Shown here piece after piece: positions 56,697-64,000 of a stretch of 64,000 bases of DNA. A program made the position numbers and the translations under genes. The stretch is taken from the NCBI RefSeq assembly GCF_019061145.1, contig NZ_JAHQZS010000001.1, forward strand, positions 496,001-560,000, in the 5' to 3' direction. The notes under the pieces were generated by a model. The model saw only the letters and a program-made list of their open reading frames with translations, was not told where the DNA came from and did no database searches. This DNA is from Anianabacter salinae (GTDB lineage: Bacteria; Pseudomonadota; Alphaproteobacteria; Rhodobacterales; Rhodobacteraceae). Every line of letters starts with the position of its first letter. Positions within the stretch are counted from its first letter, which is position 1.

Positions 56697-57272
56697 CTAT
56701 TGACCCGTCAAGAGCCTGTAATCGCCCTTTCCGCGACGAACCAACGCGAAGTCGGATTTGTTTTGTTCACTATACTCAGGGTTATCCAGTTTTGCGAGCG
56801 CCAAGGAGAGGTTTTCGCGAATCCCTGCATTTCCGCCACTGTCGAGTGCGAACGCCTGACGGAACGTCGCCATCGCCTCGCCTGTCTTGCCCTGCTCCAT
56901 CAGAACAACGCCCAGGTTGTTCCACGCGGGCACGAAGGTTTCGTCCTTCTCGACGGCCTGCCGCAGCAGGTTTTCGGCCTGGTCCAGCCGCCCGAGTTTC
57001 AGGTTCGCCGATCCCATCGCCGACAGAGTGTCTGGCGTTAGCCCTTGCTCCGCCGCGCCCCGGATATAAGCGTCGAGTGCCAGCTCGTATTCCTGGGCCT
57101 CCATCAGGCGATGCCCCACGATCAGCCCGTCCACCGTCTCGCCGTCGGGGTCGATGCCGACAGGCGCATAGGGGCCTTGACCGGCATCGAGCGCCGGACC
57201 ATCGGGCGTGCCGCAGGCGACAAGCATCACCAGCGGCACGATCATCAGTATTTTCCCATGCCCCCGCATCAT
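56697..57272 (-). CDS. second TPR lipoprotein of the Tad locus
   Basis: A 191-residue protein with a lipoprotein-type signal (MLVAC, Cys near residue 20) and two to three TPR units (YELALDAYIRGAAEQGLTPD, GRLDQAENLLRQAVEKDETF, GEAMATFRQAFALDS). It is smaller than the neighbouring TadD-like protein and probably cooperates with it. The start is ATG 57272, 3 bases after tadC, so it is in the same operon. Confidence 0.85.
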   Translation of the reverse strand: MMRGHGKILMIVPLVMLVACGTPDGPALDAGQGPYAPVGIDPDGETVDGLIVGHRLMEAQEYELALDAYIRGAAEQGLTPDTLSAMGSANLKLGRLDQAENLLRQAVEKDETFVPAWNNLGVVLMEQGKTGEAMATFRQAFALDSGGNAGIRENLSLALAKLDNPEYSEQNKSDFALVRRGKGDYRLLTGQ

Positions 57273-57274
57273 GT

Positions 57275-58252
57275 CTAGAAGTTCACGATTCCGCCGCCGC
57301 TGCCAAGGGTTTGTGTCACGTCATAGACGGACGGACCCACGAGAATGATCATCAGCGGCGGCACGGTGAAGGCCATCGTCATCAGCGTCATCTTGGTGGG
57401 CAACTGGTTCGCCGCCTCTTCCGCGCGCATCAGGCGCTTGTCCCGCATCTCGGCGGCGTAGACCCGCAGCGCCTCGGAAATGGGCGTGCCGAACGATGCT
57501 GACTGCACAAGCACCGTCACGAAGCTGGCGACGTCCGGAACGTCGACCCGCTCGCCCATGTCCTTGAGGACGCTCGAGCGGTCCTTGCCCGCCTTGATCT
57601 CGTAGCTGACCATCTGGAATTCTTCGGACAGCGCCGGATAGCTCGACGCGATCTCGCGCGCGACGCGCAGGATCGCCTGGTCCAGCGACTGGCCCGCCTC
57701 GACGCACACCAGCATCAGGTCAAGAGCGTCTGGAAAGCCGTCGATGATCTCTTTCTTCCGCTTCTCGCCGCGGCTGCTGACATAGCGTTTCGGGCCCATG
57801 TAGCCGATCAGGCCGGGCACCAGGATCGTGGCCATCGCAAGCGGCGTGATGCCCGCCGCCATGCCGCCGGAGACGAGGGTATAGATCAGGCCCAGGATCA
57901 GGCCGCCGATGCCCATGGTCAGGGTCAGGAAAAAGTAAATGCGGACCGACGCCTTGGACCGGAACCCGGCGCGGATCAGCTTCATCCGGGCGCTGGAATA
58001 GGCTTCTTCGTTCTGCGGTTCCAGAAATCCGGCGTATTTCTCCAGCTTGTCCTGCTTGCTGGCCGTGCGCAGCCGTGCGCCGCCGGTGGTCTTGGCCTTC
58101 TCTTCCTCGGCCCTGGCCCTCTTCAGCTTGTCGAGAGGGTCTTCCTTGCCACCCAGCAGCAAGGACATCGCAATGCCGATCAGGACGACGCCAAGCCCGC
58201 CAACAATCATCAGCGGGCCGTAGGGGCCGAGAATGTTCTGAACAAGATCCAT
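57275..58252 (-). CDS. tadC: Tad pilus inner-membrane platform protein TadC
   Basis: A 325-residue type II secretion F-domain protein. It has an N-terminal membrane helix (LMIVGGLGVVLIGIAMSLLL), a pair of mid-protein helices, a cytoplasmic FPDALDLMLVCVEAGQSLDQ region and C-terminal helices near TFVTVLVQSASFG and MAFTVPPLMIILVG. With TadB it forms the platform that passes force from the CpaF ATPase to the growing pilus. It follows tadB by 17 bases. Confidence 0.94.
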   Translation of the reverse strand: MDLVQNILGPYGPLMIVGGLGVVLIGIAMSLLLGGKEDPLDKLKRARAEEEKAKTTGGARLRTASKQDKLEKYAGFLEPQNEEAYSSARMKLIRAGFRSKASVRIYFFLTLTMGIGGLILGLIYTLVSGGMAAGITPLAMATILVPGLIGYMGPKRYVSSRGEKRKKEIIDGFPDALDLMLVCVEAGQSLDQAILRVAREIASSYPALSEEFQMVSYEIKAGKDRSSVLKDMGERVDVPDVASFVTVLVQSASFGTPISEALRVYAAEMRDKRLMRAEEAANQLPTKMTLMTMAFTVPPLMIILVGPSVYDVTQTLGSGGGIVNF

Positions 58253-58269
58253 TGCGACGACCCCTTAAA

Positions 58270-59238
58270 TCAAACCTGAATATTCGTGAGCTTCTTCATG
58301 ATCACCAGGTTGGCGAGCAGGAAGCCCCCCACCACGAAACAGGCGGGGATGAACACCGGCGTCTCGATGACCTTGTCGTAATAATTGGGCTGGACCATGT
58401 TGATGCCGATCAGCGCGACGATCGGGAAGGCGGACAGGAATTTGCCCGACCAATTCGCCTCGGCGGTGATCGCCGCGACCTTGCGGAACAGCTTGAAGCG
58501 CGAGCGGATCACGACGGCCAGACCGTCCAGCACTTCGGCCAGGTTGCCGCCCGATGTCTGCTGGATGTTCACCGCAACCGCCAGAAAGCGCAAATCCTGC
58601 ATCTGAAGCCGCTCGGCCATGGCTTTCAGGGCTTCACCGACGTCGCGACCATAGGCGGCCTCGTCGGCGATGATCCCCATTTCGGTGCCCAAGGGATCGG
58701 CTACTTCCTTGGCCACGATGTTCAGCGACGCGATGAACGGGTGGCCGACGCGCAAGGATCGCACCATCAGCTCGACCGCATCGGGAAGCTGTTCCTCGAT
58801 CAGGCGCATGCGCTTCTTGGCCTTGCCCGCGACCCAGAAATAGATGCCGCCGATGCCCATGCCGACCGATACCAGCGCGCGCACGCCGATGGCCGTTTCG
58901 GTGCCGACGGTCAGGCCGACAAAGGCGACAAGCGTCAGAACGCCCATCATCATCACCAACTGCGGCGGCGTGAAGGCCAGGTTCGCCTTCTGCGCCTTCT
59001 CGGCCAGCAGCGCATAGAACGGGATCGACTGCGACTTGATGTGCTGGCTCATCTCCTTGCGAAGCTGTTCCAGCACCTGCTCGCGGCCCTTGCCGGATTC
59101 AAGCATCTGCAGGCGGCGGTTGACCCGGCTGTTCAGGCTGATCGACTTGCCGAAGGCGGCAAGATAGATGCCCTCGACCAGAACGAGGACACCGACGAAA
59201 ATCAGGCCGTAGATGAGCGGTTCGGAACTGATTTCCAT
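58270..59238 (-). CDS. tadB: Tad pilus inner-membrane platform protein TadB
   Basis: A 322-residue type II secretion F-domain protein and partner of TadC. An N-terminal membrane helix (PLIYGLIFVGVLVLVEGIYL) is followed by a charged cytoplasmic segment, two helices, the F-domain core (LPDAVELMVRSLRVGHPFIA, TSGGNLAEVLDGLAVVIRSR) and C-terminal helices. It follows cpaF by 3 bases. Confidence 0.94.
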   Translation of the reverse strand: MEISSEPLIYGLIFVGVLVLVEGIYLAAFGKSISLNSRVNRRLQMLESGKGREQVLEQLRKEMSQHIKSQSIPFYALLAEKAQKANLAFTPPQLVMMMGVLTLVAFVGLTVGTETAIGVRALVSVGMGIGGIYFWVAGKAKKRMRLIEEQLPDAVELMVRSLRVGHPFIASLNIVAKEVADPLGTEMGIIADEAAYGRDVGEALKAMAERLQMQDLRFLAVAVNIQQTSGGNLAEVLDGLAVVIRSRFKLFRKVAAITAEANWSGKFLSAFPIVALIGINMVQPNYYDKVIETPVFIPACFVVGGFLLANLVIMKKLTNIQV

Positions 59239-59241
59239 GGA

Positions 59242-60720
59242 TTACAAACTCACACTTGGTTCAAAGATACTGGCGGGCAGGTCGTAGCCCCACTGCTTGA
59301 AGCGCGTCGAGTAATGCGAGCGCACGCCGGTTGCGGTGAACTTGCCGATGATCTTGCCGTCGGGTTCAAGCCCGAGGCGCTGGAAGCGGAACAGCTCCTG
59401 CATCGAGATGACGTCGCCTTCCATGCCGGTGATCTCGGTGATCGACACCATCCGGCGCGAGCCGTCCTGCAGGCGGCTGGCCTGCACGATCAGGTTCACG
59501 GCCGAAGCGATCTGCGAGCGCACCGCCTTCAGCGGCATTTCGATCCCGGCCATCGCGACCATGTTCTCCAGACGCGAAATACCGTCGCGCGCGCTGTTGG
59601 CGTGGATCGTGGTCATCGACCCGTCGTGGCCGGTGTTCATCGCCTGAAGCATGTCGATGACTTCCTCGCCGCGCGTCTCGCCGACGATGATCCGGTCCGG
59701 GCGCATCCGCAGCGCGTTGCGCAAACAGTCGCGCTGGGTGACGGCGCCCTTGCCCTCGACGTTCGGCGGCTTGGACTCCATCCGCCCGACATGGACCTGT
59801 TGAAGCTGAAGTTCCGCAGTATCCTCGATCGTCAGGATGCGTTCCGAGTTGTCGATGAACGACGACAGCGCGTTGAGCGTGGTCGTCTTGCCCGAACCGG
59901 TGCCGCCCGATACGATGACGTTCAGGCGGCAGGCCACCGCGGCCTCAAGGTATTCCGCCATGTCTTCCGAAAACGCGCCGAATGACATCAGGTCACGGAT
60001 GCCCAGCTTGTCCTTCTTGAATTTCCGGATCGACACCAGCGAGCCGTCGACCGCGACCGGCGGCACCATCGCGTTGAAGCGAGAGCCATCGGCAAGGCGG
60101 GCGTCGACATAAGGGTTGGATTCATCGACGCGGCGGCCCACGGCCGACACGATCTTGTCGATGATCCGCAGCAGGTGCTTCTCGTCCTTGAAGGTCACGT
60201 CGGACTGGGTAAGCTTGCCCTTCTTCTCGACGAAGATGTTGTGCGGGCCGTTTATCAGGATATCGCTGATCTCGTCATCCTTGAGCAGCGTCTCGAGCGG
60301 GCCAAGACCCGTAACCTCGTGATACAGATCCTGGATCAGCGTGGCGCGTTCCTCGCGGTTGAGGACGACCGACATTTCCTCGAGAGCCTCGGATGCGATG
60401 GCGGCGATTTCGGCGCGCAACTCGCTTTCCGCGGCATGTTCCAGCGCAGCCAGGTTCAGCGTGTCCAGAAGACGCTTGTGCAGCTCGACCTTGATGTCCG
60501 AAAGCCGCTCCTTGCGCTTCTTGTCGCGGTCTGCAGGAGCCGCCTGCGCGGGCTGCTGCGGCGGGCGGCTTGCGGGCTGCGTCGCAAGCTTTGCGGCTGG
60601 CGGCGGGGCGGACGCTGACGGCGCGGGCTGTGCGGCGGGCTTGGCCGCGCCCTGCGCGGGCGCGGGACGCTGCACCGGGGCAACGGGTTCGCCGGTCGGC
60701 TTCTTGTAGCGCGAAAACAT
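59242..60720 (-). CDS. cpaF: Tad/Flp pilus assembly ATPase CpaF/TadA
   Basis: A 492-residue secretion ATPase of the GspE/VirB11 superfamily that powers pilus extension. The N-terminal 75 residues are Pro/Ala-rich and disordered. Conserved parts are [20 protein letters not shown], Walker [15 protein letters not shown], the Asp box [13 protein letters not shown] and the His box region [16 protein letters not shown] with [17 protein letters not shown] 60720 begins the family N-terminus. It lies 12 bases after cpaE. Confidence 0.96.
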   Translation of the reverse strand: MFSRYKKPTGEPVAPVQRPAPAQGAAKPAAQPAPSASAPPPAAKLATQPASRPPQQPAQAAPADRDKKRKERLSDIKVELHKRLLDTLNLAALEHAAESELRAEIAAIASEALEEMSVVLNREERATLIQDLYHEVTGLGPLETLLKDDEISDILINGPHNIFVEKKGKLTQSDVTFKDEKHLLRIIDKIVSAVGRRVDESNPYVDARLADGSRFNAMVPPVAVDGSLVSIRKFKKDKLGIRDLMSFGAFSEDMAEYLEAAVACRLNVIVSGGTGSGKTTTLNALSSFIDNSERILTIEDTAELQLQQVHVGRMESKPPNVEGKGAVTQRDCLRNALRMRPDRIIVGETRGEEVIDMLQAMNTGHDGSMTTIHANSARDGISRLENMVAMAGIEMPLKAVRSQIASAVNLIVQASRLQDGSRRMVSITEITGMEGDVISMQELFRFQRLGLEPDGKIIGKFTATGVRSHYSTRFKQWGYDLPASIFEPSVSL

Positions 60721-60732
60721 GCGTCCTGGTCC

Positions 60733-61998
60733 TTACAACTCTGCCGCCAGCTCTTTTTCCCTGAGCTCGTGCAGGGAAGCGGCCAGCTTCATGATTTCCT
60801 TGCGAAGGGCGTTCTTGGGCGCATGTGCCGCAAGCGGCGCGCCATGATCGCCCGATTCCGCGACCTGCTTGCCGCCGTCGGGCAGCAGCACGTCGATCGA
60901 GATGTCGAGGCTCTCGGCCATCCGCTTGATCCGGCTCTTGCCGTTCAGGTCGGTGAAGCCCGGCGCGCGATTGAGAACATAGCGCAGCTTGTCGTGCGGC
61001 AGATCCTCGGACTTCAGGGCGCGGACCATCCGAAGCGTGTTCTGTGCCGACCGCATGTCCAGCTGCAACGGCGCGAAGTAGACATGCGCCTCGGCCAGAA
61101 CCGTCTCGGTCCACTGCACAAGCGTGGTGGGCATGTCGACGATCACATAGTCGAACCCGGTCTTGGCCACCTCGAACAGGCGCATCACGTCCTGCGACGA
61201 GATGATGTCGAGCGGAAGGATGTCGGCGGGGGCGGTCAGGACGCTCATCTTGTCGTCGAAGGTCTGCAGCGCCTGGGTGAAGGATTCGTAATCCATCGAC
61301 CCGGTGTCGGACAAAAGCTCGAATACGGCGTCCCTGCGCGGCAGGTCGAGATAGGTCGACACGGTGCCGAACTGCAGGTCGAGGTCGATGATGCAGACGC
61401 GCGGGGGGTTGTCCTTGGAAATGGTCGCCAGTTCCCATGCCAGGTTGACGGCAAAGGTCGAAGCGCCCGCGCCGCCGGACAGGCCGTGCACCGCAACGAC
61501 GACGCCGTCGCGGTTCTCGCTTGGGCGCTTGCGGGCGTGGATGGGTTCCTGTGCATAGTTTGCGGGGGCAGCCGCCACAGGTGCAGGCGTGCGCAGCCGG
61601 CCAATGGCCTCGTCCAGCGCACCCTCGGGCAGCGGGTAGGGCACGAATTCGCGGGCACCAAGGCGCAACAGCTGGTGCAGGGCGATCGGGCTGACATCCT
61701 CGGCGATCAGGATCACCTTGATATCCGCAGCCTTGGCCTGCGAGATCACGTCAGCGACAAGCGCCAGGTTCGCCTCGTCCTTGTGGTCGATGGCGATGGC
61801 GACGAATTCAAGCGCCCGGGCGTCTTCCTGATGGAAGAACAGCCCGGCATCCTCGAAGCTCAGATCGCCCCATGCCTCGCCGAAAGCGTGTTCCATGTCC
61901 TCGATCAACAGATCGAATTTCTGGACATCGCGGGCGACGGTGCAGGCCTGAAAGGCCTGTGCCGAAGCGTCTTCCTTCCGCACTGCGCTGCCACTCAT
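60733..61998 (-). CDS. cpaE: Tad pilus localisation protein CpaE/TadZ
   Basis: A 421-residue protein with an N-terminal receiver-like domain and a C-terminal ParA/MinD-type ATPase domain. The deviant Walker A is LSGGAGASTFAVNLAWELA (about residue 180), where the usual signature lysine is absent, as is common in TadZ. CIIDLDLQFGTVSTYLDL and VIVDMPTTLVQWTE are later blocks. CpaE directs the pilus machine to its place in the cell. The start ATG 61998 has GGGGT upstream. The 198-base spacer before it has only a 6-bp stem (62176-62191) just after the upstream gene. Confidence 0.92.
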   Translation of the reverse strand: MSGSAVRKEDASAQAFQACTVARDVQKFDLLIEDMEHAFGEAWGDLSFEDAGLFFHQEDARALEFVAIAIDHKDEANLALVADVISQAKAADIKVILIAEDVSPIALHQLLRLGAREFVPYPLPEGALDEAIGRLRTPAPVAAAPANYAQEPIHARKRPSENRDGVVVAVHGLSGGAGASTFAVNLAWELATISKDNPPRVCIIDLDLQFGTVSTYLDLPRRDAVFELLSDTGSMDYESFTQALQTFDDKMSVLTAPADILPLDIISSQDVMRLFEVAKTGFDYVIVDMPTTLVQWTETVLAEAHVYFAPLQLDMRSAQNTLRMVRALKSEDLPHDKLRYVLNRAPGFTDLNGKSRIKRMAESLDISIDVLLPDGGKQVAESGDHGAPLAAHAPKNALRKEIMKLAASLHELREKELAAEL

Positions 61999-62196
61999 TC
62001 GTATCACCCCTTTGTCAGGCGGGGCCGTGCGATCAGGGCGAAAGTCGTAGCGTTGCCCCTGCACGGTTGATCGCTGGAAACCAGAGAACCCACCTTGCCT
62101 TGGAAAGACCATCGCCCCAGAAATGGGCAACATTACGACCAAAATTCAGGAAATATCGGACTTTCCGAGACAGTCGGCGCGCAATCGCGCCAAGGA

Positions 62197-62886
62197 TCAA
62201 CCGCCTGCCCCAGCTGTGGTGCCACCAGCACTCGCACCTCCGGATGCCGCCGCAATGCCGGGGGCAGGGCGCGCCGACGTGATGTAGTTGTCGTAGACCG
62301 CCTTGGCGTATTTCCCGTCCAATGTTCGCGCGGACGCGTTCACGTACCCCGCGACGCGGGTCATCGCGCGGCGGTTCTGCCGCTCGCGATCCTGCGTCGG
62401 CACGGCCAGCTGGCTTTCCCCGAAGGACACAAGCGCCTCAAGCCGGTCACGCTCGACCCCAAGCGACACCAGATAGGCGACCGCCACCTGCGCGCGTTTC
62501 AGGCCAAGACGCTTGTTGTAGGCGGCAGAGCCGACGGCGTCGGCGTGGCCGTAGACCGAGAAGCGGATCGCAGGATAGCTGCGGATGAACGCTGCCTGCT
62601 GGCGCAGCGCCTCGACGGCATCGGCATTCAGCGCGCTGGAATTGAAGTCGAAGTAGATCGTCGCCGGAACCTTCCGCTGGAACTCGGTATCGAGCCCCAG
62701 AAGATAGCCCTCATCGCCTTGCTGGACCGAGAGGTTGTTCGCCGTCGCGTTCCCGAAAGACCCGTTGTCGATGCCGGACCCGGCTTCGCGGAACAAGTCG
62801 CGGTAGGTTTCGCGCGGGGCGCAGGCCCCGGCGGTCAGAACGCTCAGGGCCACCAGCCCAACGCGCGTGATCGGTCGGATGCTCAT
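62197..62886 (-). CDS. OmpA-family protein of the Tad locus
   Basis: A 229-residue envelope protein with a signal peptide (possible lipobox around Cys 22) and a peptidoglycan-binding OmpA domain: IYFDFNSSALNADAVEALRQ, FSVYGHADAVGSAAYNKRLG and RAQVAVAYLVSLGV. The C-terminal 25 residues are Ala/Gly/Ser/Thr-rich. An OmpA gene between cpaC and cpaE is usual in Rhodobacterales Tad loci, and probably anchors the secretin. The start ATG 62886 has GGAG overlapping the cpaC stop; GTG 62895 is the alternative. Confidence 0.88.
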   Translation of the reverse strand: MSIRPITRVGLVALSVLTAGACAPRETYRDLFREAGSGIDNGSFGNATANNLSVQQGDEGYLLGLDTEFQRKVPATIYFDFNSSALNADAVEALRQQAAFIRSYPAIRFSVYGHADAVGSAAYNKRLGLKRAQVAVAYLVSLGVERDRLEALVSFGESQLAVPTQDRERQNRRAMTRVAGYVNASARTLDGKYAKAVYDNYITSARPAPGIAAASGGASAGGTTAGAGG

Positions 62887-62891
62887 CGCGC

Positions 62892-64000
62892 TCACTCCAT
62901 CACATAGCCGTAGGGGGCGGAAAAGTCCTGCTGGGCGACTTCACCCGCCGCGCCCTGCCGGGGGCGACGGTTCTCGCCGCCGGACAGGTTGCCGTATAGG
63001 AACAACTCCGCCTCGGTCGGCAGCTCGATCCGGTCGGTCGGCAGCGCCAGCGCCTCGCCGCGGGTCGGCGACACCAGATGCGCGGTGACGATGACCACCA
63101 GTTCCGTCTGGTTGCGCTCGTAATCGACGCTGCGGAACAGCGCGCCCAGAACCGGCAGGTCGCCCAGGAACGGAACGGCCGATTTGGAGTCCTGAAAGTT
63201 GTCCTGAAGCAGGCCCGCAATGGCAAAGCTTTCGCCGTCCTTCAACTCGATGGTGGTCGAGGCCTCGCGCTTGGAGAAGCCGCTGACCGTGCCGCTGTTG
63301 AGGGCGACCTGAACCGTCGCATCGAGGTTCGACACAGAGGTCTGCAGTTCAAGATTGATCGTCTTGTCGGCCAGAACCGTCGGCGTGAATGTCATCTCGA
63401 CGCCGAAGGGGCGGTATTCGATCCCGACGTTGCCCGAGTCGCCGACGACCGGCACCGGGTATTCCTGACCGGCGTGGAACCGGGCCTGCTGACCCGAAAG
63501 CGCCGCAAGGTTGGGTTCCGCCAGCGTGCGGACAAGTCCCTTGGTTTCAAGGGCTTCCAGCAACAGCGCGGCCTGCACCCCGCCAAGGTTGAAGCCGAAC
63601 AGGTAACGGCCCGTCGCGGCCCCGCTGATCGTGGCGCTCTGGCCCGACAGCACGTTGCCCAGAACGCTGCCATCGGCGAACTGGCCGTTGCCGCCGCCGG
63701 CGCTGACGCTGTTGCCGCCCACACTCCCCCCGAGCGACGCGCCAAGTTCCTTGCGGACGCTGCGGCGCATTTCGGCGAAGCGCACCTTGAGAAGCACCTG
63801 CTGGGTGCCGCCCACCGACATCATGTTGGAGATCCGTCCCGGAGCGTATCGTTCCGCCAGATCAAGCGCGCGGTCGATGACCGTAGTGCTCGACACGACG
63901 CCCGACAACACGATGCCGTCGTTCGCGGTGCGAACCTCGACCTGTTCGCCGGGCAGGATCTGCAGCAGGCGTTCCTTGAACTCTGCCACATCCTGGCTGA
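62892..64000 (-). CDS. cpaC: Tad pilus secretin CpaC/RcpA (N-terminus beyond the window)
   Basis: Outer-membrane secretin channel for the Flp pilus; the reading frame is open to the window edge, so the signal peptide and first N-domain are missing. About 369 residues are seen. These include a BON-like segment near the start (ANDGIVLSGVVSSTTVIDRA), VLLKVRFAEMRRSVRKELG, a Gly/Asn-rich loop (about 110 residues from the visible start), and the secretin core VGIEYRPFGVEMTFTPTVL and PFLGDLPVLGALFRSVDYER with VVIVTAHLVSP at the C-terminal end of the core. It is translationally close to the OmpA gene. Confidence 0.95.
   Translation of the reverse strand, partial: SQDVAEFKERLLQILPGEQVEVRTANDGIVLSGVVSSTTVIDRALDLAERYAPGRISNMMSVGGTQQVLLKVRFAEMRRSVRKELGASLGGSVGGNSVSAGGGNGQFADGSVLGNVLSGQSATISGAATGRYLFGFNLGGVQAALLLEALETKGLVRTLAEPNLAALSGQQARFHAGQEYPVPVVGDSGNVGIEYRPFGVEMTFTPTVLADKTINLELQTSVSNLDATVQVALNSGTVSGFSKREASTTIELKDGESFAIAGLLQDNFQDSKSAVPFLGDLPVLGALFRSVDYERNQTELVVIVTAHLVSPTRGEALALPTDRIELPTEAELFLYGNLSGGENRRPRQGAAGEVAQQDFSAPYGYVME

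Noticed and set aside
53913-57041. 1042-codon plus-strand open frame through the Tad region
   Set aside because: It covers four recognised minus-strand genes and has only shadow-like composition.
62176-62191. 6-bp GC stem after the OmpA-family gene as a terminator
   Set aside because: No T-run follows and the Tad genes are probably cotranscribed, so it is not listed as a terminator.

Overview
The window is a contiguous stretch of GC-rich chromosome from an alphaproteobacterium, most likely a member of the Rhodobacteraceae (order Rhodobacterales). The evidence is the gene content and order: hisC-tyrA, YdcH-purE-purK, an hsp20-DUF1150 pair, fhs-chorismate mutase-folD, the full ybgC-tolQRAB-pal-cpoB-tilS-ftsH run, a Flp/Tad pilus locus, a TIGR01459 HAD hydrolase and Hint-domain and LpxR-family proteins. 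Almost all sequence is coding. I see no tRNA, rRNA, CRISPR array, insertion sequence, prophage gene or replication origin, and no gene-free gap longer than 300 bases.

1-6.7 kb: an LpxR-like outer-membrane enzyme, a Hint protein, rpsD behind a strong promoter and a string of hairpins, then a two-gene DNA-repair unit (radical SAM plus DUF4130) whose start region carries a LexA-type SOS box, and divergently a homospermidine synthase. 6.7-12.3 kb: hisC-tyrA-extensin-like operon, an Lrp regulator divergent from thioredoxin reductase, and methionine aminopeptidase. 12.4-14.8 kb: the most unusual locus, one reading frame that joins a MarR/EPS-type winged-helix domain to ATP sulfurylase and APS kinase, preceded by two copies of a perfect palindrome. 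14.8-16.1 kb: a modular outer-membrane barrel protein of unknown role. 16.1-27 kb: a heat-shock-type hsp20-DUF1150-phzF operon, purE-purK, an esterase, Nudix, EamA, groESL with a CIRCE operator, a DUF2161 nuclease-like gene, pyrophosphatase and a STAS-less SulP transporter.

27-43 kb: mainly housekeeping genes: HAD hydrolase, MaoC hydratase, ribF, YcgN, threonine aldolase, a tiny membrane peptide, alpha/beta hydrolase with a chromene-carboxylate isomerase, prs, a long acidic low-complexity protein, thiamine pyrophosphokinase, a DMT exporter, a one-carbon (fhs/folD) operon, an EF-hand protein, a MOSC protein and a methyltransferase. 43-53 kb, minus strand: the cell-envelope Tol-Pal system continuing into tilS and ftsH. 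53-64 kb, minus strand: a PPP phosphatase, an AAA ATPase and the Tad pilus assembly genes (cpaA, two TPR proteins, tadC, tadB, cpaF, cpaE, an OmpA-family protein and the secretin cpaC, which runs off the window end).

The best candidate for an undescribed system is the regulator-enzyme fusion at 12.5-14.6 kb. A sulfate-activation enzyme carrying its own DNA-binding domain, next to duplicated palindromes at its own start, would be an autoregulating trigger enzyme linking PAPS supply to its own transcription. This is inference from sequence layout. Second is the SOS box overlapping the start of the radical SAM/DUF4130 repair pair.
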